A DNA stretch of 64,000 nucleotides from an uncultured Armatimonadota bacterium (GTDB lineage: Bacteria > Armatimonadota > Fimbriimonadia > Fimbriimonadales > Fimbriimonadaceae), in contig CAIYLG010000014.1 in the NCBI GenBank assembly GCA_903927025.1, forward strand, positions 1-64,000, written 5' to 3'. The position numbers and the translations under genes were made by a program. Numbering within the stretch: position 1 is the first letter of the stretch; every line of letters begins with the position of its first letter. The notes beneath the pieces are model-generated. The model had not been told where the DNA came from and ran no database searches. It was given only the letters and a program-made list of their open reading frames with translations. Below are positions 17,124-26,800 of this stretch, in pieces.

Positions 17124-18412
17124 TGGGATCCATCTTTTACTATTTAGAAACCGCCGTTGTGCTGGTTGTGATGTTCAGCGTGCTGGTAGCGGCACATGAG
17201 CTGGGCCACTACCTTTTTGCCCGCCTGTTCAACATGGGCGTTGAGGAATTCGCGATTGGATTTGGCAAAGAGCCGATCTTCCAATGGATGAAGCGGACCT
17301 ACACGATTCCGATCAAGGACGACGAGGTCGCCGCAATCGTCCACACCAGTTCTGGCATTGACATTGAAGGGTCTGGACATCGCCCTGCCGAAGACATGGT
17401 GGAGGAGGAAAGTCCAAGCGGAAAGATTCTTCGCGAGACCACCCGCTTCACAGTTCGGCCTTGGCCACTCGGTGGGTTTGTGCGAATCAAGGGAATGCTG
17501 CCGGAAGAAGATGGAAGCGAGACAACCATCGCGGGCGGGTTCTACAACAAGCCTCCGATTCAGCGACTTGTCGTCCTATTTGCCGGTCCACTCTTTAGCG
17601 TCCTCGCTGGAATTTTGATTCTTACTCCGCTTTACATGACCACGGGTAAGGGCGTGCCCGACCTGTCCCCACAAATTGGAGCGGTCAGCCCGGAAGGACC
17701 TGCCGGCAAAGCGGGCCTGAAGGAAAAGGACATTGTCGACAGCGTCGACGGCAAGCCGATCAGCAAATTCTATGAGCTCATCAGCATAGTGCGGGTAAGC
17801 CCAGATAAGGAACTTACTCTGGGAATCCACCGTCAGGGCAAGCCAATGACCATCAAGGTCACGCCGATTCTTGAAAAGAAGCCATCTCCGGTTCTCGGGC
17901 CCGATCTGGAGCCGACGAAGGAGATGAAGATCCAGGCCAAGCTCCTCACCGGCCCCAACGTGACACGGGTTCCCGTTGGATTCACCGAAGCGCTGGCCAT
18001 GGCCGTATCCAGGCCAGTTGAGGCAGTGACCGGTCTGTTCGATATGCTCAAAAAGCCGGCGACGATCAAAGACTCCGTCGGCGGCACCATTTCCATCACG
18101 GTTGTTACCTACGACCGTGTTCAGCAGGGCCTTGCTGCAATATTTGAACTTGCCGCACTCCTCAGCATCTCAGTAGGAATTCTCAATCTCCTGCCGATTG
18201 TTCCTCTTGATGGCGGGCAAATGGCGTTGTGCTTTGCGGAGCTGTTCAGGGGCGGCAGGCGGTTGAGCATGAAGGTGCAGAACGTGGCCAGCCTTTGTGG
18301 AATGGCGTTTATCGGGATGTTGATCATCTCAGTCTGCTTCCTAGACATCAATCGTCTCTTTACCGCAAATCAATCCTCCAAGCCAGCGGCATCCAAGAAA
18401 GCGAATCCGTAG
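17123..18412 (+). CDS. rseP: RIP metalloprotease RseP (site-2 protease with PDZ domain)
   Basis: This 429-residue inner-membrane zinc protease has HELGH (25-29) in the first helix, one PDZ domain in the middle (AVSPEGPAGKAGLKEKDIV) and the C-terminal metal-binding motif NLLPIVPLDGGQ. In other bacteria RseP cleaves anti-sigma factors and leftover signal peptides. An insertion of about 60 residues between the first helix and LGGFVRIKGM is longer than in E. coli. Translation is coupled to dxr. Confidence 0.95.
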   Translation: MGSIFYYLETAVVLVVMFSVLVAAHELGHYLFARLFNMGVEEFAIGFGKEPIFQWMKRTYTIPIKDDEVAAIVHTSSGIDIEGSGHRPAEDMVEEESPSGKILRETTRFTVRPWPLGGFVRIKGMLPEEDGSETTIAGGFYNKPPIQRLVVLFAGPLFSVLAGILILTPLYMTTGKGVPDLSPQIGAVSPEGPAGKAGLKEKDIVDSVDGKPISKFYELISIVRVSPDKELTLGIHRQGKPMTIKVTPILEKKPSPVLGPDLEPTKEMKIQAKLLTGPNVTRVPVGFTEALAMAVSRPVEAVTGLFDMLKKPATIKDSVGGTISITVVTYDRVQQGLAAIFELAALLSISVGILNLLPIVPLDGGQMALCFAELFRGGRRLSMKVQNVASLCGMAFIGMLIISVCFLDINRLFTANQSSKPAASKKANP

Positions 18413-18434
18413 CATTCGTGCCAAAATCCAGAAC

Positions 18435-19394
18435 ATGAAAGTTGGAGTCGTCGGAACCGGCGGCATGGGAAATGCCCACGCCAGGCAGTACCGCAAAATG
18501 CCAGGCGTTGAATTGGGCTACCGTGAGAGAAATCACGTTCGCGCAGATTCCTTTAAGGACACCTTCGGCGCAACGTATTTCGAGTCGATCGATGCTCTGT
18601 TGGATTGGGCTGACGTCATCGATATCTGCCTTCCCACCGACGTTCACCCCGAATATGCCCACAAGGCAATCGCGGCAGGGAAGCCACTGTTCCTCGAAAA
18701 GCCGATCGCTCGAACGATCGTCGAGGCTGAAGAGATTGTCGAAGCGGCAGCCAAAGCAGGCGTTACCCTGATGATTGGCCATGTCGTGCGATTCTTCCCA
18801 GAATTTGCGCTGGCGCGAAAGATGGTTTTGGAGGGCGCAGTTGGCAAGCCGGCCGCGATCCGAACTCGCCGTGGCGGAGGTGCACCGAAGGGCTCTTTGG
18901 GATGGTTTATGGACCACGAGCGCTCTGGCGGCGTTCTGCTGGACCTTGCTATTCACGATTTCGACTGGCTCCAGTGGACCTTTGGCAAAGTGAAGTTCCT
19001 GTACAGCCGATCCCTCGGAGCCCAAACGGGTCAGGGACCTGACTACGCGCTGACCACGCTCACGTTTGAGTCAGGCGCGGTCGCCCACGTGGAAGCGACT
19101 TGGATGGACCCAGCCGGTTTCCGAACGATGTTTGATATCGCCGGCAGCGAGGGGCTTCTCGAATTTGACAGCAGGAAGACTCCTGCTCTGAAAACGGTGA
19201 CCACCGAATCCACCGTTTACGAGCCGTCGCTCGCCCCGGATGAGGACCCTTACTATCTGGAATTGAAGTCCTTTCTGGATGCGGTTGAAAACGGCACTCC
19301 GGTGCCGATCACGGGAGAGGACGGGCTGGTGGCTTTGCGGCTATCGCTCGCTGCTCTGGAGAGCGCTCGCACCGGACAGGTCATTACCCTGTAG
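18435..19394 (+). CDS. Gfo/Idh/MocA family oxidoreductase
   Basis: This 319-residue NAD(P)-dependent sugar or polyol dehydrogenase has a Rossmann domain with GTGGMGNAH (7-15) and the family EKP at 88-90 (LFLEKPIA). The C-terminal alpha/beta substrate domain includes GGGAPKG and a DLAIHDFDW motif with the catalytic-type HD. The exact substrate cannot be deduced. It follows rseP by 22 bases. A CAAAAT box 7 bases before the ATG could allow independent transcription. Its last 54 bases overlap the convergent VanW-fusion gene. Confidence 0.88.
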   Translation: MKVGVVGTGGMGNAHARQYRKMPGVELGYRERNHVRADSFKDTFGATYFESIDALLDWADVIDICLPTDVHPEYAHKAIAAGKPLFLEKPIARTIVEAEEIVEAAAKAGVTLMIGHVVRFFPEFALARKMVLEGAVGKPAAIRTRRGGGAPKGSLGWFMDHERSGGVLLDLAIHDFDWLQWTFGKVKFLYSRSLGAQTGQGPDYALTTLTFESGAVAHVEATWMDPAGFRTMFDIAGSEGLLEFDSRKTPALKTVTTESTVYEPSLAPDEDPYYLELKSFLDAVENGTPVPITGEDGLVALRLSLAALESARTGQVITL

Positions 19395-21128
19395 CTTCTT
19401 CAGCGCCTGGATGATCGCGGACGCATCATTTGGCTGAACGTGAATCACGTTCGGATATTCTGCCAGACCGCACTGAAGGGAGCAGATCACTGGACAGCCT
19501 GAGGCGATCGCACTAAGCAGTCGCCTTGGCTTGTCTTCAATGGTTGCCGGCTGGACCACGGCCAGCACGCCCTCGAGCCATGCCTCGCCCGGCATCATCC
19601 GCCGGGTTTTGACTCCTACCCAAAAGTGGGTGCCTTCGAGGTCTGCGCCTAAGAGGACGACTTCAAGATCGAGCGCAAGGGCGGCTTCGCGAACTTCATA
19701 CGCTCCCTTCCGACCCAGGGTCGGACCTGGGAAGACGATTCGGTCTCCCTTTGTCCATGATTGATTCACTCCTGGTTCCCAGGTGAGGAGCAACTTCCGC
19801 GGGTCGTTGCAGGCTATGAAGCTGTGTGGAGAAATCAGCCTTTGGGCTGCGCGCAGGGCTCTCGTTTCGGATGTGATCAAAGAATCTGGGGCTCTGAAAT
19901 CTGACAAGGTCGGGCTATCCGGGTGGTGTCGTGATGCCTGATCGAGTTGAGTGTGAATTTCTGCCAGCGGAAGCCGTGTCATCAGGACGTCGAAGGTCCG
20001 ACCGCCAAGCACGCCCAAATCCCAAAGGAAGGGCAGCAGGGTTTGAGCCACAACAACATGCTCGGCGGTGTGTGGGATTTGTTTGGCGAGAGCAGTCGCC
20101 AACACTCTGGCGTCTGCGATCATGGCAAGTTGCCTTTCGGCACCTTGGGCAGCCAGCTTTCGTGATCGGATCGACCGGACTATGGTCTGAATGGGTGCGC
20201 TGCCGACCTGTGAATAACTGTTGGTCGACCAGCCGTAGCGTGAAAGGTTCCACCGCTTGCCGTCGATTGGGAGGAGAAGTGTGTCTGAGGCCGTCCTCCG
20301 AGAAGCTATGTAGGCTTCAAACTCGGGAGAAATTTCGTCCACGATGAAAGCAGTTGATGCGCTGACCTGGCCACGGAACGCATCGTGAAGGTGGCAGTCT
20401 GTCTGTCCGCAGAGCCCGCACGAATGGGCGACCGGGTCGATTAAGGTTCGCAGCGGTATCCGCTTGGACTCTTTCACGATAGGTTGAATCGGTTGCCCCG
20501 CATGAAGCTGAACGCTGAGAGAATCTTTGGATAGGGCTACCGACAGTCGGCAGTCCACCGGAAGATTGAACCGCAGGTCGATATAGTTCCAGGCGACCGT
20601 CGCATCTCGGTTTCGCTCGGCAGCTGAACCTGGAATAATTCGAGAGTGAGCATGTCGCTCGACAATCTCCGCTCCCGCCTGAACGGCAACGTCGTAGAGC
20701 GCGTTCGAGAGCTGACAGATTCCTCCGCCAACCGCGGGCATCAGGCACCCTTCCTGAAGCTGGCGCCCCTCGACGTAGCCACGCCGACGCGTGCACTTGC
20801 CAACAGTGCGCCAGAAACTGAATTCGGTTCCCGCCCCCAGAACCAACCCATTCAGGCTCTGGGCCGCAATCCTTAGGTTCTGTACCTTGCCAAATTCGAG
20901 AATCTTTTCTTCGGGCTGGTCCGCGGCATAGAGCCGTGATTTGGCTTCGGCAACAAGGCACCCATACTCTCCAACCTCTGCCTTCGAAAAGGTCGGAATC
21001 GGATGACAAGCGTTTTTCACCGTCCGCCGCAGGCGCAGCACACTCGCCTTGACCTGAAACAGCAAGAGGGAAGCACGGGAGGGTAACTCCTGCCTCGGGT
21101 TCTCAGCCGCTTGTGCCTCCAGTTTCAT
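19341..21128 (-). CDS. VanW-family protein fused to a glycosyltransferase-like domain
   Basis: This is a 595-residue protein. Residues 40-290 or so carry the VanW domain (LVLGAGTEFSFWRTVG, GGGICQLSNALYD, HAHSRIIPGS), here with a Cys cluster CGLCGQTDCHLH after it. The C-terminal part resembles a GT-B glycosyltransferase second domain (GDRIVFPGPTLGRKGAYEV, LLSAIASGCPVICSL, VIHVQPNDASAIIQAL). No signal peptide is evident. VanW proteins are linked to cell-surface or vancomycin-resistance loci but their activity is not well defined. The fusion suggests a role in envelope glycan assembly. Confidence 0.75.
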   Translation of the reverse strand: MKLEAQAAENPRQELPSRASLLLFQVKASVLRLRRTVKNACHPIPTFSKAEVGEYGCLVAEAKSRLYAADQPEEKILEFGKVQNLRIAAQSLNGLVLGAGTEFSFWRTVGKCTRRRGYVEGRQLQEGCLMPAVGGGICQLSNALYDVAVQAGAEIVERHAHSRIIPGSAAERNRDATVAWNYIDLRFNLPVDCRLSVALSKDSLSVQLHAGQPIQPIVKESKRIPLRTLIDPVAHSCGLCGQTDCHLHDAFRGQVSASTAFIVDEISPEFEAYIASRRTASDTLLLPIDGKRWNLSRYGWSTNSYSQVGSAPIQTIVRSIRSRKLAAQGAERQLAMIADARVLATALAKQIPHTAEHVVVAQTLLPFLWDLGVLGGRTFDVLMTRLPLAEIHTQLDQASRHHPDSPTLSDFRAPDSLITSETRALRAAQRLISPHSFIACNDPRKLLLTWEPGVNQSWTKGDRIVFPGPTLGRKGAYEVREAALALDLEVVLLGADLEGTHFWVGVKTRRMMPGEAWLEGVLAVVQPATIEDKPRRLLSAIASGCPVICSLQCGLAEYPNVIHVQPNDASAIIQALKKLQGNDLSGASALQSSER

Positions 21129-21214
21129 AGTTCTGTTCGATTTCGCAGTGCATTGGTCGGACGTACAGCGCCCCCAACCCGTTTCTGAATGCGCCGGGCA
21201 AATTCACAATTCGG

Positions 21215-21220
21215 TACCCT
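21215..21220 (+). promoter_or_regulatory. TACCCT -10-like box before rph
   Basis: TACCCT is 6 bases upstream of ATG 21227 in the 98-base gap between divergent genes. The spacing fits a leaderless transcript; no matching -35 element is seen. Confidence 0.4.
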
Positions 21221-21226
21221 CTAGGA

Positions 21227-21940
21227 ATGCGCAACGACGGCAGACAGCCGGACCAACTTCGCCCCTTCACCCTCGAGAGAAACTTTGCCAAGTTTGCTGA
21301 GGGATCCTGTCTTATCAAGATCGGAGATACCCACATGTTGGTTACCGCCACGGTGGAAGACCGAGTTCCGCCATTCATGAAGGGTAAGGGAAGCGGTTGG
21401 GTTACCGCCGAGTACTCGATGTTGCCAAGATCGGGCCGGCAGCGAAATCAGCGCGACTTGATGAAGCCAAACGGCCGCAACATGGAAATCCAGCGGCTGA
21501 TAGGCCGAGCCATGCGTACGGCATTCGATCTGGAAGCACTTGGCGAGCGGACAATCACGCTCGACTGCGACGCGCTTCGAGCCGATGGTGGCACTCGATG
21601 CGCCGCGATCACCGCAGCGTACGTCGCCGCCTATGATGCCGTTGCCTGGATGCAGAAGAATCGAATGCTGAAGCGATCACCGATCAAAGAGCCGATCGCC
21701 GCGATTTCGGTTGGCGTGGTGCGAGGGATGGAAGTTCTGGATCTCAACTACGAAGAGGACAGCAGTGCCAACACGGACATGAACGTGGTGATGACGGCGA
21801 GCGGCAAGTTCATCGAGATTCAGGGCACCGCCGAGCACGACCCGTTCAGCGTGGATGCTTTGGGCAAAATGCTCAAACTCGGGCAGAAGGGCATCAACGA
21901 ACTGATTGCCGCCCAAAGGGCCGTTCTCGAAATCGACTAG
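21227..21940 (+). CDS. rph: Ribonuclease PH
   Basis: This 237-residue phosphorolytic 3' exoribonuclease trims tRNA 3' ends. It begins with the family pattern RPFTLERNFAKFAEGSCL and has the hallmark blocks AEYSMLPRSGRQRNQRD, IGRAMRTAFD, DCDALRADGGTRCAAI and the TDMNVVMTASG active-site region, ending QGTAEHDPFS. Length is typical. rdgB starts one base after its stop codon, an arrangement (rph-rdgB) found widely. Confidence 0.97.
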   Translation: MRNDGRQPDQLRPFTLERNFAKFAEGSCLIKIGDTHMLVTATVEDRVPPFMKGKGSGWVTAEYSMLPRSGRQRNQRDLMKPNGRNMEIQRLIGRAMRTAFDLEALGERTITLDCDALRADGGTRCAAITAAYVAAYDAVAWMQKNRMLKRSPIKEPIAAISVGVVRGMEVLDLNYEEDSSANTDMNVVMTASGKFIEIQGTAEHDPFSVDALGKMLKLGQKGINELIAAQRAVLEID

Positions 21941-21941
21941 C

Positions 21942-22559
21942 ATGGCGATTCCGTTCTCAACCCTGGTGATCGCCACTCACAACCGCAAAAAGGCGGGCGA
22001 GATGATCACGATCCTCGGGGCTAGGTTTCCTGGCCTCGAACTTAAGACGCTTGCGGATTATGAAGGTGCACCGGAGCCGGATGAAACCGGTTCCGACTAT
22101 GCGTCCAACGCGGTAATCAAATCCGAGAGTGCGGCTAAGTTCACGGGTGAGTGGTGCGTGGCCGACGATGCCGGTCTCGAGATCGATGCTCTGGACGGTG
22201 CCCCTGGCCTTTACAGCAAGCGATTTGGCGGCGAGGATATGCCGTTCCCGGAGAAGATTGCCAAGATCTTGGACCTTCTCATCGGCATTCCTACCGAGCG
22301 GCGCGGTGCCCGTTTTCGTTGCTTCGTTTCTCTGTCCCAGCCATACGCTGAGGGTGAACCGGCCGTGTTCAGCGCGATCTGCGAAGGCAGGATTGCGGAG
22401 ACCGTGAGTGGCAACGGAGGATTTGGCTACGATCCCATCTTCTATCTACCGGAGCTCGACTGCACGATGGCAGACCTCACCGCGGAGCAGAAGCATCAGA
22501 TCAGCCATCGGGGAAAGGTCCTGGCCGCCTTTGGCGATCACTTGGATCAGCTCGCTTAA
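21942..22559 (+). CDS. rdgB: dITP/XTP pyrophosphatase (Ham1 family)
   Basis: This 205-residue enzyme hydrolyses non-canonical purine nucleoside triphosphates (ITP, XTP) to monophosphates, preventing their incorporation. Motifs: VIATHNRKKAGEM (substrate loop), ETGSDYASNAVIKS, CVADDAGLEIDALDGAPGLYS and GFGYDPIFYLPE, then the HQISHRGKVLAAF end. ATG 21942 is chosen; the open frame extends into rph but that part is not family-like. It is placed in an operon with rph. Confidence 0.95.
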   Translation: MAIPFSTLVIATHNRKKAGEMITILGARFPGLELKTLADYEGAPEPDETGSDYASNAVIKSESAAKFTGEWCVADDAGLEIDALDGAPGLYSKRFGGEDMPFPEKIAKILDLLIGIPTERRGARFRCFVSLSQPYAEGEPAVFSAICEGRIAETVSGNGGFGYDPIFYLPELDCTMADLTAEQKHQISHRGKVLAAFGDHLDQLA

Positions 22560-22585
22560 GAGCGCCTTTACTGGCCGTCCTATGA

Positions 22586-22591
22586 TAGGAT
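22586..22591 (+). promoter_or_regulatory. TAGGAT -10-like box before the DUF3667 gene
   Basis: TAGGAT lies 8 bases before ATG 22600; an overlapping TATGAT lies 5 bases further upstream. Either would give no leader or a very short one. Confidence 0.35.
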
Positions 22592-22599
22592 GATCAACC

Positions 22600-23685
22600 A
22601 TGGATTCCCGACAGCCCTCCGAACATCCGGCCGCCGGTGAAACCATCACGCCTCCGATCCACTGTCGAAACTGCGGCAAGGAAATCCAGCACGCCTTCTG
22701 TGGCCATTGCGGTCAGCATCGGGCGGACCATAACCAAGGGCTCGGGCACTTTCTCAAGGAGTTCTGGGGCGAGTTTGTCCAGGTCGATTCGAAGTTCATC
22801 CGCACAATCGTTCCGCTCTGCCTCAAACCGGGCTATCTCACCCAACAGTGGGTCGCAGGCAAACGAGTCCGGTATATCACGCCACTGAAGCTGTATTTAA
22901 CGATCAGTGCCCTTTGCTTCCTGATCGTGTCTTACCAGTACAGCCAGAATGCGGACTTCAAGTCGCAAGATCTTTCCAAGAAGGGAAGCTCTGCGACAAG
23001 CATCAAGATTAATGGGACCGATGTGATGAACTTTGACGAGGGCGACGGCTCCTCTGAAAAGCTCACCAAAAAGCAGAAAGAGAAGTTGTCTGCCGTCGAC
23101 GCATTCTTTGAGGAACTGTTCTCAGGAATTGGCAAGCCCGGACCGGAGGGTGATGCCAAGCGGAAAGACTTCAGCGATAAGTTTGTGGGGCGCCTGTCCA
23201 CCGCCAACTTTCTCCTCTTGCCCGTTTTTGCCCTCCTGTTCAAGGTGCTCTATATCAGGCGCAGCCGCTTCTACGTGGAACACCTCGTGTTTGCGCTGCA
23301 CTATTACGCCTTCTTTTTCCTGGGTCTAGGTATCTGCATGCTCGCGAAGACACCGTACGTGGTGGTTCCGATTACGATTTGGATGACCGTCTATCTACCG
23401 ATCGCAATGTATCAGCACTACCGACAGGGAGTCATTAAGACATTCTTCAAGTGCACTATTTTTGGATTCTCGTACCTCATCGCGGTATCGATTGCCCTGG
23501 TGGGTCTAGTGATCATCACTGCTATCGACACCGAGCACCTCAACGCCGCCAAGATAGCTTCGGCGGCGAAAAAGCTGGATGCAGCTCAGAAATTAAAGAC
23601 GCCAAAGGCGGACACAAAGCCGGCTGCGCCATCCGTGAGTCCAAGTTCTGCTCCCCTGTCTCCATCTTCCGCAGCACATCCGTGA
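22600..23685 (+). CDS. DUF3667-type membrane protein with zinc ribbon
   Basis: This is a 361-residue protein. The N-terminus carries a four-Cys zinc ribbon (HCRNCGK and FCGHCGQH; C22, C25, C34, C37), then the DUF3667 signature (a lead-in to LKPGYLTQQWVAGKRVRYI) and a membrane helix. After an acidic/Lys-rich loop of about 90 residues there are three or four further helices. The C-terminal tail is Ala/Pro/Ser rich and likely disordered. The family is common in Bacteroidetes and related diderms; its biochemical role is not known. Confidence 0.8.
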   Translation: MDSRQPSEHPAAGETITPPIHCRNCGKEIQHAFCGHCGQHRADHNQGLGHFLKEFWGEFVQVDSKFIRTIVPLCLKPGYLTQQWVAGKRVRYITPLKLYLTISALCFLIVSYQYSQNADFKSQDLSKKGSSATSIKINGTDVMNFDEGDGSSEKLTKKQKEKLSAVDAFFEELFSGIGKPGPEGDAKRKDFSDKFVGRLSTANFLLLPVFALLFKVLYIRRSRFYVEHLVFALHYYAFFFLGLGICMLAKTPYVVVPITIWMTVYLPIAMYQHYRQGVIKTFFKCTIFGFSYLIAVSIALVGLVIITAIDTEHLNAAKIASAAKKLDAAQKLKTPKADTKPAAPSVSPSSAPLSPSSAAHP

Positions 23686-23837
23686 GATGAGTTCGTGGCT
23701 TCGCCGGGGTTCTTGTCCTTCGCGATTTGTGGCTGGCGATTGACCCGATCTTGTACCGATTTGCAGGGAAAATCCAGACTCCCGAATTTCTGTTTGCTGG
23801 ATGACCTACAAGAAACCTGAAAAAGGACCATCGCGAG

Positions 23838-23843
23838 TATTCT
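23838..23843 (+). promoter_or_regulatory. TATTCT -10-like box before the tricorn-like gene
   Basis: TATTCT is 8 bases upstream of ATG 23852, which supports that start over the upstream in-frame ATG at 23801 and fits a leaderless transcript. Confidence 0.45.
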
Positions 23844-23851
23844 CTCACCCT

Positions 23852-26800
23852 ATGAGTCCTTCGTTGCTCAAAGCCGGCGCTTCGCTGGCACCTCTGCTTG
23901 CGTTCTGTTTCGCAGGCGCTTCTCAGAGAAGCTTTTATACTCGCCCAGATATCCACGGAGACAGCGTGGTCTTTACCTGTGAAGGGGACTTGTGGCTCGG
24001 CAGCATCACCGGCCATTCTGCCCATCGAATTACGTCTCATCCGGGCACCGAAACATCAGCCCATTTCTCTCCAGACGGAACTCAAATCGCGTTTACCGCC
24101 CAATATGACGGTGGAGTCGACGTGTATGTGATGCCGGTCAGCGGAGATGCTCCAAAGCGATTGACCTTCGACCCACGAGGAGCCCAAGTGCTCGGCTGGT
24201 CGCCTGACGGAAAGAACATCCTGTTCCGATCCAGCAGGAATAGTCCTCACGGCGAGCATCGGCTCTATACGGTTTCCGCACAGGGCGGTCAGGCTCAGCT
24301 GCTTCCCGTGCCCCACGGCGAGTTTGCAAGCTATTCACCCGATGGCAAGCTCGCTTACGTGCCTACCAGCATCGAGTGGGCCAACTGGTTCCGATACCGA
24401 GCAGGTGAAGCAGACAAGATTTGGCTCACCGATCTTCGCGGAACATTTAAGAAGCTCACCGATTTTCGTGGAGTCGATACAACGCCCGTTTGGTGCGGCT
24501 CTGACCTGTTCATGATCAGCGAGCGGAGCGGCAGTTCAAACCTTTTCCACCTGGGGCTCAACGGGAGCGCACAGCAGATTTCGCACTACAGCGATGTGCC
24601 CGTCCGATATCCATCTTCCGACGGTAAGCGCATTATCTTCCAGCATGGAGCCGCCCTGGCGGTTTACGATCCGAGTTCGAAGCAGTCGACAGAATTGTCG
24701 TTTGACCTAAACTCAGATCGAATTCACTCCCGAGACCAGCGCATTCCGCTTGCCGCAGTTGCAAAGCAGGCAAGCATCGGTCCATCCGGAAAGCGAGTTG
24801 TGGTTGAGGCCCGAGGGCAAATCGTCAGCGTTGCCGCAGAGAACGGAGACGTTCGCGTTCTCGAAAACACCCCAGGTGCCAGGGCAATGCTCCCATCTTG
24901 GTCACCCGACGGAAAGCAGATTGCCTTCATCAGCGACCGCTCTGGTGAATACGAGCTTTGGCTCACTGATGCCGCCAATGGACAGCATACAAAGCAGCTC
25001 ACCAAGGGCCTAGCCGGGAACTTCTTTATTCCCGTTTGGGCACCTAACAGCAAATCCATCGCGATTGGAGATCGAAACGGTCGAGTGCTGCTTGTTGACG
25101 CCACAACCGGCTCATTCAAAACGATCGACAAGACGGATTATCTTCCTTCGTACGATGGCAACACCCCTGGAATCGCATTCAGCCCAGACAGCCGATTTGT
25201 CGCATTCAACCACGGCGAAGCCACTTGGATGACGCAGGTTTACGTCTACGACACGCAGACCAATAAGTCGGTGCGCGTCAGTAATTTGAACGTGAACAAC
25301 CAGGCCCCATCGTTCAGCACGGACGGAAAATATCTACTGTTCCTGGCAGCTAGCCAGCTTGATCCAATCGCTCTTGATGTGACGCAAAAGTATGCGTACG
25401 ACAATGTGTGGCGCGTCTACATGGCCTCACTCGCCGTCGATACTCCTTCGCCATTCCTAGTGAAGAGTGATGATGAAGCTGCCGCAGAGAAGTCAGCGGC
25501 TAAAACGAGTGTGCCGACACTGGATGGCCTTGCGGATCGAGTCTTCGAAGCTCCTGCACCATCGGGCCGATACCAGCAGGTTGGGCTGGTGGGTTCCAAG
25601 ATCCTCCTGATCAACCTTGCGGCGATTCCTCCTCTGGGTGGGACGTCAGCCGGCCTCGGCATTCTTCAGGCCTTCGATGTGGAGCACAAGGCCCTCTCGA
25701 CCCTTTCCGGTGGAATTGACTCGTTCGACGTTTCTGCCGACGGAAAGAAGCTGCTCCTTCATCGCGGAACTGCATTCGCAGTGGCCGATGCGAGCGGCGC
25801 TCCGGTTGGATTCAGCCCTGTAAATGTCGGTTCGTTTGCGGTCGTTGTCCAGCCAGATAAGGAGTGGAAGCAGATCCTTGAGGAGAGCTGGCGAATCGCC
25901 CGCGACTTCTTCTATGACCCGAACATGCACGGTGTGGACTGGAAGAAGGTTCATGCCAAATATGAGGCGCTTCTGCCGCTAGTGGGCGACCGAGCCGACT
26001 TGGGCCGTCTCCAGCAAGACATGGTTAGCGAGTTGAATTCCGGCCACGCCTACATCGGCACGCCGGGTGCGCGAGTGCCAATGACCCCGATGGGCTACCT
26101 TGGCGCGGACCTCGCACCGGCAGGAAATGCAGTTAAGGTTGTCAAGCTGTTTAAGGGCGACGGTTTCTCAGGAAATCGCTCACCGCTTCTTGAGCAGGGA
26201 CTCAATATCAAGGAAGGCGACTACATCGTCTCCATTGGTGGCCAGCCTGTCCGGTCCGACCAGGATGTGCAGGCGCTTCTGATTGGTACGGCTGGTCAAA
26301 CAGTCGCGCTCGGAGTTTCGTCCAGCCCGTCTCTCGAAGGATCCCGGACCGTCCTGGTTCAGCCAGTCGGATCGGAAGCCGGCATGCGCTACACCGACTG
26401 GGTTCAGGGACGAACGGCTTACGTGCAGCAGCACGGCGGCGCCGACCTTGGCTACCTCCACGTCTCCGACATGGTTGCCGGCGGCACGATCGGCTTCACG
26501 AAGGGGCAGTTCCAGAACGTGCTTAAGCCTGGAATGATCTACGACTTCCGCTACAACGGCGGAGGCTATGTGTCCTCACTCCTGCTTGAGAATATTGCCG
26601 CAAGCCCTCAGGCTTGGTTCAAGCCTCGCGGTTTTGAGACTTGGACTCGTGAAAGCTGGGCAAATATCGGTCACCACGTCGCCCTCTGCAATGAAGAGAA
26701 CTTCAGCGATGGAGAACTGGTGATTGAGGACTGGAAGCGAATGAAGCTGGGACCAGTCATCGGCACTCGAACCGGCGGCGGAGAAGTTGGAAGCGGCGGT

